This document shows positions 41,553 to 49,836 of a stretch of 64,000 nt of DNA, in pieces. The notes under the pieces are model-generated. The model made no database searches. It had not been told where the DNA came from and saw nothing but the letters and a program-made list of their open reading frames with translations. Numbering within the stretch: the stretch's first letter is position 1; every line of letters begins with the position of its first letter. The stretch spans positions 1 to 64,000 of the forward strand of contig NZ_SJPE01000006.1 in NCBI RefSeq assembly GCF_004329815.1, written 5' to 3'. The position numbers were made by a program, and so were the translations under genes. The stretch comes from Flavobacterium silvisoli (GTDB taxonomy: Bacteria; Bacteroidota; Bacteroidia; Flavobacteriales; Flavobacteriaceae).

Positions 41553-41581
41553 CATAAAAAAAGCGGAAATCAATTCCGCTT
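41553..41581 (-). terminator. Terminator after DUF6370 gene
   Basis: Eight-bp stem AAGCGGAA / TTCCGCTT with a five-base loop; a seven-T run follows on the minus strand. Confidence 0.88.
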
Positions 41582-41587
41582 GTTGTA

Positions 41588-41926
41588 TTAATGTTTGTGT
41601 CCTTTATGACTGTCGTCTTCGGTTGGAAGTAATTTAAAGGAACTGGCTACAAATCGATCGCCTTTGATTTCGCCAACCACTTCAGCTTTTCGGATGGCAT
41701 TGCAAAAACCATCTTTGGCATGGGCATCTCCGTGTTTGTCGATTTTAGTGCCGTCTACAAAATAGGATTTGCCATCAATTCGTACGGCCAAATCACAGCC
41801 TCCTTTGCCTTTCATTCCAAATTGGCATTGCCCGCAAGAGGCCTCCACAATTTGCGTTTTTGGTTTTTCCTGTGCCGTTGCGCTAAGACAAACCAAAAGC
41901 ACCAGCATTGAAAATAGTTGTTTCAT
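41588..41926 (-). CDS. DUF6370 family secreted protein
   Basis: 112 residues. Signal peptide MKQLFSMLVLLVCLSATAQ, then a small domain with four cysteines (SCGQCQFGMKGKGGCD, GFCNAIRK) and a His-rich tail (SHKGHKH). The cysteine and histidine pattern suggests a periplasmic metal-binding protein, as proposed for DUF6370; this is not proven. It follows the aminotransferase gene by 10 bp, so both are co-transcribed although no functional link is obvious. Confidence 0.82.
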   Translation of the reverse strand: MKQLFSMLVLLVCLSATAQEKPKTQIVEASCGQCQFGMKGKGGCDLAVRIDGKSYFVDGTKIDKHGDAHAKDGFCNAIRKAEVVGEIKGDRFVASSFKLLPTEDDSHKGHKH

Positions 41927-41936
41927 AGTAGTATAT

Positions 41937-43124
41937 TTAAGATAAAGCTTCCTTAATTCTTTTGAAAGCTTCGGTTAATAAATCTTCGCTGGTTGCATAG
42001 GAAATCCTCAAACAATTCGGGTTTCCGAAAGCGTCACCGGTTACCGTAGCCACATTGGCTTCTGACAACAAATACATCGACAAATCATCGGCATTGTTAA
42101 TCATCTTTCCGCGTAAAGTTTTGCCAAAAAAAGAAGATACATCCGGAAAAAGATAGAAAGCTCCTTCAGGAATGTTGATTTTCAATCCGGGAATTTCTTT
42201 GGCCAAGCCCACTACTAAATCTCTTCTGTTTTTAAAAGCGGCCACCATATTGTTCAGAACGCTTGGGTCGGCTTCAACGGCAGTGATCGTAGCTCTTTGA
42301 GCGATTGAATTGGCTCCTGAGGTAACTTGTCCCTGCATTTTGGTACAGGCTTTGGCAATAAATTCGGGTGCGCCTATGTAACCAATTCTCCATCCGGTCA
42401 TGGCAAAGGCTTTGGCTACGCCGTTTACCGTTATGGTTCGGTCAAACAAGCCCGGAATAGAGGCAATGCTGCAAAATGTACCTGAGAAGTTGATGTGTTC
42501 GTAAATTTCGTCGGATACTATATAAATGTTCGGGTGTTTGTCTAACACTTTGCCGATTGCGGTTAATTCCTCACGGTTATACACCGAGCCGCTTGGGTTG
42601 CAGGGTGAACTGAACCACATCATTTTGGTTTTGGGGGTGATGGCTTTTTCCAGTTGCTCAGGGGTGATTTTGAAATCGGTTTCAACGGAAGTTGGTACTT
42701 CTACCGGTACACCGCCCGATAACTTGATGATTTCGTAATAAGAAACCCAATAAGGAGCGGGTAAGATGACTTCGTCACCCTCGTTGAGCATGACTTGAGC
42801 CACGTTGTATAACGACTGCTTAGCTCCTGTAGAAACGACAATGTTTCCGGGAGTATACTCTAAATTGTTGTCTCTTTTAAATTTTCGGCAAATCGCTTCT
42901 TTCAATTCAACGTATCCGTCTACCGGCGTGTAAGTGCTGTAGTTTTCGTCAATCGCTTTTTTGGCTGCTTCTTTGATAAAATCAGGAGTGTTAAAATCAG
43001 GCTCTCCAAGGCTCAGACTGATGATGTCTTTCCCTTGTGCTTTTAACTCTCTGGCCAAAGCCGCCATAGCTAAAGTTTGCGAAGTAGATAAGTTGTTGAT
43101 TCGATTGGATAATACGTTATTCAT
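41937..43124 (-). CDS. Class I/II pyridoxal-phosphate aminotransferase (aspartate-type)
   Basis: 395 residues. PLP Schiff-base lysine Lys238 in NGVAKAFAMTGWRIGYIG; the substrate-binding arginine is in NCLRISYATS. Blocks STYTPVDGYVELKEA and WFSSPCNPSGSVYN are typical of prokaryotic aspartate/prephenate aminotransferase (AspAT subgroup Ib). It transfers amino groups between aspartate and 2-oxoglutarate or related pairs. It lies 10 bp upstream of the DUF6370 gene; the desaturase gene ends 55 bp upstream, at a terminator. Confidence 0.94.
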   Translation of the reverse strand: MNNVLSNRINNLSTSQTLAMAALARELKAQGKDIISLSLGEPDFNTPDFIKEAAKKAIDENYSTYTPVDGYVELKEAICRKFKRDNNLEYTPGNIVVSTGAKQSLYNVAQVMLNEGDEVILPAPYWVSYYEIIKLSGGVPVEVPTSVETDFKITPEQLEKAITPKTKMMWFSSPCNPSGSVYNREELTAIGKVLDKHPNIYIVSDEIYEHINFSGTFCSIASIPGLFDRTITVNGVAKAFAMTGWRIGYIGAPEFIAKACTKMQGQVTSGANSIAQRATITAVEADPSVLNNMVAAFKNRRDLVVGLAKEIPGLKINIPEGAFYLFPDVSSFFGKTLRGKMINNADDLSMYLLSEANVATVTGDAFGNPNCLRISYATSEDLLTEAFKRIKEALS

Positions 43125-43148
43125 TGTGGAGTGTAGATTTTGGTAAAG

Positions 43149-43171
43149 AAGCGACGTGTTGTCGCTTTTTT
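43149..43171. terminator. Hairpin after desaturase gene
   Basis: AAGCGAC / GTCGCTT stem with five-base loop; T-runs flank it on both strands, so it can act as a terminator for the minus-strand desaturase gene. Confidence 0.7.
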
Positions 43172-43179
43172 ACAAATGA

Positions 43180-44274
43180 TTAGGCTAATTGAGGCTGTTT
43201 GCCCAACTCTCTTAAATGTTTGAAATGTGAGGCTATGGCTTCTCGGGTTGTTTTAAATTCGTAATAAGGCAACTCACATTCTTTGGCAGTTTGCTTCACG
43301 ATTTCGGCAATTTTATCATAATGAATGTGACTGATGTTTGGAAAAATGTGGTGCTCAATTTGATGATTTAATCCGCCGGTGTAGTAATTCACCAACCAAT
43401 TTTTAGGAGCAAAATTAGCGGTGGTGAACAATTGATGAATCGCCCAGGTATTCTCGATTTCACCATTGTCATCCGGGATAGGGTTCTCCGTTTCCTGTAC
43501 CACGTGCGCCAATTGGAAGACCACACTCAGAATGACACCTGCCGTGTAATGCATGACCAAAAAGCCTAACAATACTTTCCACCAAACTACATTAAGCAAG
43601 ATGGGGATAACAATCCAGATAGAGAAATAGATGATTTTGGTGATGATTAATGTTGTCCAACGGATAACCGGTTTTTTGAATTCGCCATACGATAAGTTGC
43701 GTTTTAAATACCGTTTCATTTGAAGGAAGTCGGTCGTAATGGCCCAATTGAAGGTTAGCAAACCGTATAGAAAAATAGAATAATAGTGTTGGAATTTGTG
43801 GAAACTGTACCAAGGGGCTTCTTTGGTAAAGCGCATAATTCTTCCGGCTTCCAAATCTTCGTCGTGTCCGAGGATATTGGTATATGTGTGGTGTAAAACG
43901 TTGTGTTGTACTTGCCAGTTGTATACGTTTCCGGCCAGTATATATATACTTCCGCCCATGATTTTATTCACCCATGATTTGGAAGAATAAGCTCCGTGAT
44001 TCCCATCGTGCATGACGTTCATCCCCACGCCTGCCATTCCGATACCGATTACTACATTGAGTAAAAGGTAAGCCCAGATAGGCATATGCATGGCCAGTAA
44101 AACAAAGTATGGTGTCAGGAAAATGGTAAACATTACAACTGTTTTTAAGTGCAGTTTCCAGTTTCCGGTACGATTGAGATTGTTTTCTTTGAAATAGTTG
44201 TTAACTCTTGAATTTAAAGTTCGGAAGAATTTTAAGCTATCGTTTTTAGAAAAAACAGGTGTTGTGGAATTCAT
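43180..44274 (-). CDS. Front-end fatty acid desaturase (membrane-bound)
   Basis: 364 residues with four or more membrane segments. The three iron-binding histidine boxes are intact: HDGNH (89-93), HNVLHH (124-129) and the front-end type QIEHH (305-309, in GGLNHQIEHHIFPN). No N-terminal cytochrome b5 domain is present. Enzymes of this group introduce double bonds near the carboxyl end of acyl chains; in Bacteroidota they probably modify membrane lipids. It is divergent from rsmG. Confidence 0.93.
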   Translation of the reverse strand: MNSTTPVFSKNDSLKFFRTLNSRVNNYFKENNLNRTGNWKLHLKTVVMFTIFLTPYFVLLAMHMPIWAYLLLNVVIGIGMAGVGMNVMHDGNHGAYSSKSWVNKIMGGSIYILAGNVYNWQVQHNVLHHTYTNILGHDEDLEAGRIMRFTKEAPWYSFHKFQHYYSIFLYGLLTFNWAITTDFLQMKRYLKRNLSYGEFKKPVIRWTTLIITKIIYFSIWIVIPILLNVVWWKVLLGFLVMHYTAGVILSVVFQLAHVVQETENPIPDDNGEIENTWAIHQLFTTANFAPKNWLVNYYTGGLNHQIEHHIFPNISHIHYDKIAEIVKQTAKECELPYYEFKTTREAIASHFKHLRELGKQPQLA

Positions 44275-44359
44275 TTAGTGTAAATCAAAATTTTGCCCAA
44301 AGATAAATATTATAATTTTTTAAAAATTATAAACAAATCATAATTATCAACTAAAACAG

Positions 44360-44367
44360 TATTTTTG
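44360..44367 (+). promoter_or_regulatory. -7 box upstream of rsmG
   Basis: TATTTTTG fits TAnnTTTG and lies 15 bp before the ATG at 44383. It contains the TTG that begins the longer reading frame, so the longer start is rejected. Confidence 0.65.
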
Positions 44368-44382
44368 TTGAAAATTCTATCC

Positions 44383-45012
44383 ATGGAAGAAATTATCAAA
44401 CAATTTTCTAATCTAACTGAAAATCAAGTCTTACAGTTTCAAAAATTAGAAGCGTTATATCAGGATTGGAATGCCAAAATCAACGTGATTTCCCGAAAAG
44501 ATATCGATGAGTTATATATCAAACACGTGCTGCATTCTTTGGCTATTGCCAAAATTCAACCTTTTGAACCGGGAACGACTGTTTTAGATGTAGGAACAGG
44601 TGGTGGATTTCCCGGCATACCTCTGGCTATTTTATTTCCGGAAACGCGTTTTTATCTGATTGATGTTATCGCCAAAAAAATAAAAGTGGTTCAGGCAGTT
44701 GTTGATGCTTTGGGACTGAAAAATGTAAAAGCAGAACAACTTCGTGCCGAGAATGTAAAAGGAGATTTTGATTTTATTGTCAGCCGGGCAGTGACCAATA
44801 TGCCTGATTTTGTTTCCTGGATTAAGGATAAAATCAAAAAACAAAACAAACACGAATTAAAGAACGGAATCCTTTATTTGAAAGGAGGCGACTTGACCGA
44901 AGAATTGAAAGATTTTCCGCAAGCTACTGAATATGCAATCGCAACATTTTATTCCGATCCTTTTTTTGAAACCAAAAAGGTAGTGCACTTGCCGCTGAAG
45001 TTTAAGCTATAA
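44383..45012 (+). CDS. rsmG: 16S rRNA (guanine(527)-N7)-methyltransferase
   Basis: 209 residues starting MEEIIKQFSNLTENQ. It methylates G527 of 16S rRNA using SAM. The SAM-binding VLDVGTGGGFPGIPLAI and downstream FIVSRAVTNMPDFVSW blocks identify RsmG. The upstream TTG at 44365 lies within a -7 promoter box, so the ATG at 44383 is the start. It is divergent from the desaturase and ends at a bidirectional terminator. Loss of this enzyme gives low-level streptomycin resistance in several bacteria. Confidence 0.96.
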   Translation: MEEIIKQFSNLTENQVLQFQKLEALYQDWNAKINVISRKDIDELYIKHVLHSLAIAKIQPFEPGTTVLDVGTGGGFPGIPLAILFPETRFYLIDVIAKKIKVVQAVVDALGLKNVKAEQLRAENVKGDFDFIVSRAVTNMPDFVSWIKDKIKKQNKHELKNGILYLKGGDLTEELKDFPQATEYAIATFYSDPFFETKKVVHLPLKFKL

Positions 45013-45040
45013 AAAAAGTCCCTGTTCGGGACTTTTTCTT
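45013..45040. terminator. Bidirectional terminator between rsmG and a T9SS cargo gene
   Basis: Ten-bp stem AAAAAGTCCC / GGGACTTTTT with a five-base loop. Confidence 0.88.
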
Positions 45041-46054
45041 TTAGGGTTTTATTATTTTCTTGGTTATGTTGCCTTTGTCGTTGCTAATATTCATCAGATA
45101 CATTCCTTTGGGCAAGGAAACCGGAATTTCCAAAGTTCCGCTAACGGTGTTGTGGTCCGATTGATAAATCGTTTTGCCTAACATATCCGATATTTTTATA
45201 GTAGTATTTTCAATAGGATTTGTGCTGTTGATTTTGATATCATCACCTATGGGATTTTGAATCCAAACGGCTTCCAACGCATTTTCAGAAGTATTCATTA
45301 AAACGGCTTCAAATTTTTCCAATGTTGTATCCGTCTGATCAATCGACATAACAGGAACAAGAGAAACAGTGGTTATGCTCCTGAAAATGGGATTGTTAAA
45401 TGTGTTGTTGTTAGTTGTGTAGTAAATGTAAGAAGTTTGAGTAACGGTTCCAACATTGGTGAAAATGCTATAGTTTAGGTTAATACTCAATACTGTTTTT
45501 AAGCGGACTACATTGCCTGAATACGCATAGGCAGGGTCAGTCAAAGTCAATGTCCCGTAAGCATCTACAGTGGTTGTTAAGGTTCCGCTAAAGGTTCCTG
45601 AATAAGTAGTGTAGGTATAATTTCCGGCTACATTATCAGTATTCGTATAACCATAGGTCATGGGAAATGCCCCAAGAGTGGCGTTGTTGGTTGCAAAATT
45701 AATATTCAAATCAGTGCCTGTCAGCCCTGTTATTGATAAAATGTTTCCGGTTGCTGTTTTGGTGTACATTTTTGTAGTGCCGTTTGTGTTGGTGCCTACT
45801 ATAACTTCAGTAGTTCCCGGATAGGTAGAGGTTTCCAGACCGGTAGGAGCAGTGTAGGTATAAATCACATTGCCCAATGAAATGAGACTGCCAAAACTCC
45901 ACGACTGATTGGCTCCTGAAGGGCTGTGGTCTAACGCTGTTGTTGACGCTAAAAGGGCAAAGCTCGAATTATTGTCACCGTGAAATGCCGGAATGCTTTG
46001 CGACCAAGAAATAAAAGAACAGAAAAATAAAAGGAAGGGTAGTTTTGTTTTCAT
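45041..46054 (-). CDS. T9SS type A sorting domain-containing protein, unknown
   Basis: 337 residues from MKTKLPFLLFFCSFISWSQS (signal peptide); an earlier ATG adds 14 unrelated residues. The mature region (about residues 20-250) is Thr/Ser/Asn-rich with repeated beta strands and no recognised enzyme motif. The last 80 residues are a type A T9SS domain: NSTNPIENTTIKISDMLGKT, then PKGMYLMNISN and ending KKIIKP. It is therefore exported and anchored or released at the surface. No catalytic residues were recognised. It is a single-gene unit between terminators. Confidence 0.85.
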   Translation of the reverse strand: MKTKLPFLLFFCSFISWSQSIPAFHGDNNSSFALLASTTALDHSPSGANQSWSFGSLISLGNVIYTYTAPTGLETSTYPGTTEVIVGTNTNGTTKMYTKTATGNILSITGLTGTDLNINFATNNATLGAFPMTYGYTNTDNVAGNYTYTTYSGTFSGTLTTTVDAYGTLTLTDPAYAYSGNVVRLKTVLSINLNYSIFTNVGTVTQTSYIYYTTNNNTFNNPIFRSITTVSLVPVMSIDQTDTTLEKFEAVLMNTSENALEAVWIQNPIGDDIKINSTNPIENTTIKISDMLGKTIYQSDHNTVSGTLEIPVSLPKGMYLMNISNDKGNITKKIIKP

Positions 46055-46106
46055 AATTTGACAATTAACAGATAACCGAAGGTACAAAAAATTCATTTTC
46101 AGTAGT

Positions 46107-46141
46107 ATAAAAAAAGTCCAAGACTTAACTTGGACTTTTTT
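46107..46141. terminator. Bidirectional terminator between pruA and the T9SS cargo gene
   Basis: AAAAAGTCCAAG / CTTGGACTTTTT stem with a six-base loop and T-runs on both strands. It closes pruA on the minus strand. Confidence 0.9.
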
Positions 46142-46160
46142 AATATGAATAGGACTTAAA

Positions 46161-47789
46161 TTATTCTCCTAAAAACGGATAACGGTAATCCTCCGGAGTA
46201 ACCATTGTTTCTTTGATGGTTCTTGGCGAAACCCAGCGCAACAAGTTTTGCATCGAACCGGCTTTGTCATTGGTTCCCGAGGCTCTGGCACCGCCAAACG
46301 GCTGCATACCAACAACGGCCCCTGTTGGTTTGTCATTGATGTAGAAGTTACCGGCACTGTTTTGCAATGCTTTGGTTGCCTCATCAATAGCGTAACGATC
46401 CTGGCTGAAAATAGCTCCGGTTAAGGCATATTCAGAGGTGTTGTCTACCAATTCTAATATTTCCGACCATTTTGCATCTTCATATACATAAATTGTCATC
46501 ACCGGACCGAACAATTCGGTTTCCATAGTAGCGTATTTCGGATTGGTGGTTACAATTACCGTTGGTTCAACAAACCAGCCTTTTGACTTGTCGTAATTAC
46601 CCCCTACGATGATTTCGGCATCGTCATCTTTTTTGGCTTGGTCAATATATTTTGCCAATTTATCAAAAGAACCTTCGTGAATTACTGCGGTTATGAAGTT
46701 ACCAAAATCTTCCGGTGAACCCATTTTCATCGATTTCACATCGGCAATCAATTGCTCTTTTACGGCAGGCCACAAACTTTGCGGGATATAACCTCTCGAA
46801 GCCGCTGAACATTTTTGTCCCTGGAATTCAAAAGCACCACGGGTAATTCCGGTCACGACTTGTTTTACATTGGCACTCGGATGCGCCAATACAAAATCTT
46901 TTCCGCCGGTTTCCCCAACGATTCTCGGGTAGGTTTTATAAGTGTGGATGTTTTCTCCGATTTTCTTCCAGATTTCTTTGAATACAAAAGTAGAACCGGT
47001 ATAGTGTACTCCGGCAAAATCAGGGTGTTTTAAAATGGTATCGGTGATCATAATCGGATCCCCAAAAACAACGTTGATAACACCGTCCGGAACACCGGCT
47101 TCTTTGAAGACATCAATGATTATTTTGGCTGAAAATACTTGACTGTCACTCGGTTTCCAAACGACCGTGTTCCCCATCAAAGCGGCACTGGCCGGAAGAT
47201 TCGCCGCAATAGCCGTAAAGTTAAACGGTGTAATGGCATACACAAAACCTTCCAACGGTCGGTATTCCACACGATTCCAAACATCGGATACCGATTTGGG
47301 TTGGTCGTTGTAAATCTGGGTCATGAATTCTACGTTGTAGCGCAAAAAGTCAATCAACTCACATGAGGCATCAATCTCGGCCTGAAAAATAGTTTTGGAT
47401 TGTGCAATCATAGTCGCGGCATTGATGCGCGCACGGTAAGGTCCGGCGATTAACTCCGCTGCTTTTAAAAAGATGGCTGCCCGTTGTTCCCAAGCCAGGT
47501 TGGCCCATTTTTTTCGGGCTTCTAAGGCTGCAGCAATGGCTTTTTCTACATGAACTTTTTCGGCCAAATGGTATGTGCCTACCACATGCTGATGGTCGTG
47601 TGGTGCTGTCATGTTTCGGGTATTACCGGTGCGAATCTCTTCGCTGCCGATGTAGTTAGGAACATCAATAGTTTCGTTCCACATTTTTTTGTAGGCTGCT
47701 AATACGGCTGCTTTTTCGGGCGAATTAGGAGCGTATGATTTTACGGGTTCATTGACCGCTTTCGGGATATGAAAAAAACCTTTTGGCAT
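46161..47789 (-). CDS. pruA: L-glutamate gamma-semialdehyde dehydrogenase
   Basis: 542 residues. It oxidises glutamate gamma-semialdehyde (from proline via P5C) to glutamate with NAD. The catalytic Cys327 is in GAFEFQGQKCSAAS and Glu293 in VGETGGKD, with the cofactor block FNFTAIAANLPA and GNTVVWKPSDSQ. Length and motifs fit the stand-alone PruA/RocA group rather than PutA fusions. It has a -7 box 80 bp upstream and a perfect hairpin at 47841-47866 near the start of the transcript. No proline dehydrogenase is in this window. Confidence 0.95.
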   Translation of the reverse strand: MPKGFFHIPKAVNEPVKSYAPNSPEKAAVLAAYKKMWNETIDVPNYIGSEEIRTGNTRNMTAPHDHQHVVGTYHLAEKVHVEKAIAAALEARKKWANLAWEQRAAIFLKAAELIAGPYRARINAATMIAQSKTIFQAEIDASCELIDFLRYNVEFMTQIYNDQPKSVSDVWNRVEYRPLEGFVYAITPFNFTAIAANLPASAALMGNTVVWKPSDSQVFSAKIIIDVFKEAGVPDGVINVVFGDPIMITDTILKHPDFAGVHYTGSTFVFKEIWKKIGENIHTYKTYPRIVGETGGKDFVLAHPSANVKQVVTGITRGAFEFQGQKCSAASRGYIPQSLWPAVKEQLIADVKSMKMGSPEDFGNFITAVIHEGSFDKLAKYIDQAKKDDDAEIIVGGNYDKSKGWFVEPTVIVTTNPKYATMETELFGPVMTIYVYEDAKWSEILELVDNTSEYALTGAIFSQDRYAIDEATKALQNSAGNFYINDKPTGAVVGMQPFGGARASGTNDKAGSMQNLLRWVSPRTIKETMVTPEDYRYPFLGE

Positions 47790-47813
47790 ATTTTTTTAAT
47801 TTGAAAATGAAAC

Positions 47814-47842
47814 AATTTGAAAATTTGAAAATTTGAAAATTT
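47814..47842. repeat. 8-bp tandem repeat
   Basis: Three copies of AATTTGAA plus a partial fourth lie in the pruA leader. The tract abuts the perfect hairpin at 47841. Short tandem repeats can vary in number by slippage. Confidence 0.75.
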
Positions 47843-47866
47843 CCTTTTGAAGGGATTCAAAAGGAA
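47841..47866 (-). promoter_or_regulatory. Perfect hairpin in the pruA leader
   Basis: TTCCTTTTGAA and TTCAAAAGGAA, 11 bp with no mismatch and a GGGA (TCCC on minus) loop. It begins just downstream of the -7 box, so it is near +1 of the message. It could protect the 5' end, act as an operator, or end the apaG transcript, although the T-run is poor. Confidence 0.55.
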
Positions 47867-47869
47867 GCA

Positions 47870-47877
47870 CAAAAGTA
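47870..47877 (-). promoter_or_regulatory. -7 box of pruA
   Basis: TACTTTTG on the minus strand fits TAnnTTTG, about 80 bp before the ATG. Confidence 0.55.
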
Positions 47878-47939
47878 CAAAGGAATTTTTGAATTTTTAA
47901 TACGGAAAGGCAAAGATTAGTTTGCTCTTAACAAGACTT

Positions 47940-48326
47940 TTAATTCAAAGCGAAGGGCGCGCTCAACTTGAAGGTTGGTACGGTAACTTTGAAGGTTTTG
48001 GTAGTGGTAAAATTAATCATGTTGAAGAAACCACTCATGGCTCCGAAAGGAGAGGAAAGCAAACAGCCCGAAGTATAGGTGTGTTTTTCGCCGGGTTTTA
48101 GTACCGGTTTTTTGCCAATGACACCTTCACCATCAACAATTTCAATGTCGTTAAGTGAATCCAGAATTTCCCAATGACGCGAATTAAGTTGAACGGAATC
48201 TTTACTGTGGTTTTCAATGGTGATTTCATAACTAAAGGCAAAGTGAATCTTGTAGTTTTTGAAGTATGTGCCTTCAAAACTAGTCAAAACCGAAATTTTT
48301 ATACCTCTTGTTATTTGTGAAACCAT
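47940..48326 (-). CDS. apaG: ApaG-family protein
   Basis: 128 residues. A fibronectin III-like fold: FAFSYEITIENHSKDSVQLN, HWEILDSLNDIEIVDGEGVIG (GxGxxG), LKPGEKHTYTSGC and FGAMSGFFNM are standard ApaG blocks. ApaG is linked to Co2+/Mg2+ homeostasis in some bacteria; biochemical function is not settled. It lies 73 bp downstream of a T9SS plug protein gene on the same strand, a pairing seen in Flavobacteriaceae. Confidence 0.93.
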   Translation of the reverse strand: MVSQITRGIKISVLTSFEGTYFKNYKIHFAFSYEITIENHSKDSVQLNSRHWEILDSLNDIEIVDGEGVIGKKPVLKPGEKHTYTSGCLLSSPFGAMSGFFNMINFTTTKTFKVTVPTFKLSAPFALN

Positions 48327-48399
48327 TGGAATCGATTGTATTATGCTGTCAAATTTACAAAAAATACATTTTGATGTATAATTTTGATGTTAAATTTTA

Positions 48400-49650
48400 T
48401 CAATTGGTGATGTCTACTGAGCTGGCTATTCCTTTGCCGATAATGCGGTCGTAGCGTTGGTTGTTTTCTTTGTAATATACTAAGACAAAATAATTGTTTT
48501 CGGTTTGATGAAAGTTACCGTCAATGGCGTTTTCTTCATCAATTTTCCCATTGCTGTCTGCAATAACGTATTGAAAATTGGTAAAGCCTTGTTTAACCAT
48601 AATCGCTTTTTCGTAGATTCCTTTTTCGGCATTGTAGTCCATTTTGTTTTCATTGCCTATGGCGTAATTGTTGAACATGCCATTAACATAGATAGATTTG
48701 TTTCCGTAATAATTCGGAGCCGATAAGGTGAAGAAAACCCAGGCGTAATCCGCTTCAATATCGTTATTTTCGGCATCAATTTTTTTAACAATGAAATTGC
48801 CGTTAATGTCTGGGTAGTAGGTGTATGGGTTGTTGGCTCGGGCAGCACTCGGATACAAATGAGCATTGTATAATCCTCCTTTCGAATCAATATAGGCTAT
48901 GCTGTTGTTGGCTGCTCTGATGTCTTTGTTCTCAAAAAATAAAAATTCATTCCCGCCCCAAAATTGCGTTTCTGCGTCGTATTTGTAAATCAAGTCATTA
49001 CCGATGGTGTATTGTGGTTTTACATTGGTAATGGCATTGCTGAACTTTCCGTTTTGCATCAAAAGCACTTTTACATTGGTAAGTGGACTTTGAAAGTTGA
49101 TTGTTGGCGATTTGATAGCGAATTCTATATTCTGTTTTTGGTTGTAATAAGTGAGATTTCGGGCTCTTTTGACTTGTACCGGGACGGAAACCAAATCTTC
49201 ATAGACAATAAATTTTCGCGAAAAGACAACCTCTCTGTCTTCGTTTAAAATTTTCAAGACATAATTGCCGCTGACCCTTAATTGGGTTAGTCGGTTGGGT
49301 AATGTAATGCGATAGTGCGAATAAATTTGGAGCGAATTAAAAGAGTTGGTGTAGTCCTGAATACGTTGATCATCAAAACCATTCAAGTATTCATTTCGGG
49401 ACAATTGAGAAGGTTTCCAATCATAATCGCAATGGGTAATCGTGTAGTAGTAGTTGGCTTCGTTTCCGAACAAATCATCAAACTGCAACTGAAAACTGTC
49501 GCCTAAACTAAATATCGGAATTGCATTTTGACCGTTTTGAACAAAAGTCACTGTTTTGATATTGTAGGGAGGGGCAACTTCTGTTTCAACTTGTGAAAAA
49601 AGTGTTCCCGTGAAAAGTAAAAAAAATAAGTAGAGACTTTTTTGTAGCAT
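48400..49650 (-). CDS. Type IX secretion plug protein (DUF5103)
   Basis: 416 residues from MLQKSLYLFFLLFTGTLFSQ (signal peptide); the earlier ATG adds 14 unrelated residues. The N-terminal PYNIKTVTFVQNGQNAIPIF and THCDYDWKPSQLSRNEYLNG blocks match the T9SS plug domain (formerly DUF5103). In Flavobacterium the Plug protein closes the SprA translocon pore when PorV is not bound. The mature form is a beta-sandwich with a C-terminal second domain (FNNYAIGNENKMDYNAEKG). It is divergent from the M16 peptidase gene and upstream of apaG. Confidence 0.88.
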   Translation of the reverse strand: MLQKSLYLFFLLFTGTLFSQVETEVAPPYNIKTVTFVQNGQNAIPIFSLGDSFQLQFDDLFGNEANYYYTITHCDYDWKPSQLSRNEYLNGFDDQRIQDYTNSFNSLQIYSHYRITLPNRLTQLRVSGNYVLKILNEDREVVFSRKFIVYEDLVSVPVQVKRARNLTYYNQKQNIEFAIKSPTINFQSPLTNVKVLLMQNGKFSNAITNVKPQYTIGNDLIYKYDAETQFWGGNEFLFFENKDIRAANNSIAYIDSKGGLYNAHLYPSAARANNPYTYYPDINGNFIVKKIDAENNDIEADYAWVFFTLSAPNYYGNKSIYVNGMFNNYAIGNENKMDYNAEKGIYEKAIMVKQGFTNFQYVIADSNGKIDEENAIDGNFHQTENNYFVLVYYKENNQRYDRIIGKGIASSVDITN

Positions 49651-49836
49651 GGTTTCTAAATTTCGAATGGTAAATATAACAAATATTGCCACATTAATTA
49701 TGCCGCTTTTTTTTGATTGTCAGACAGGTGTTAAAAATTACACAACTAAAAAGGTACCGTTCTTTTTTTTAGTACTTTCACAATAATTGTAATAAAAGTC
49801 CGTTAATTATGTTGTGTAACCATCAAAACTAAACTT

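Noticed and set aside
47814..47842. AATTTGAA repeats as a CRISPR or attachment site
   Set aside because: Units are 8 bp without unique spacers and there are no cas or integrase genes nearby.
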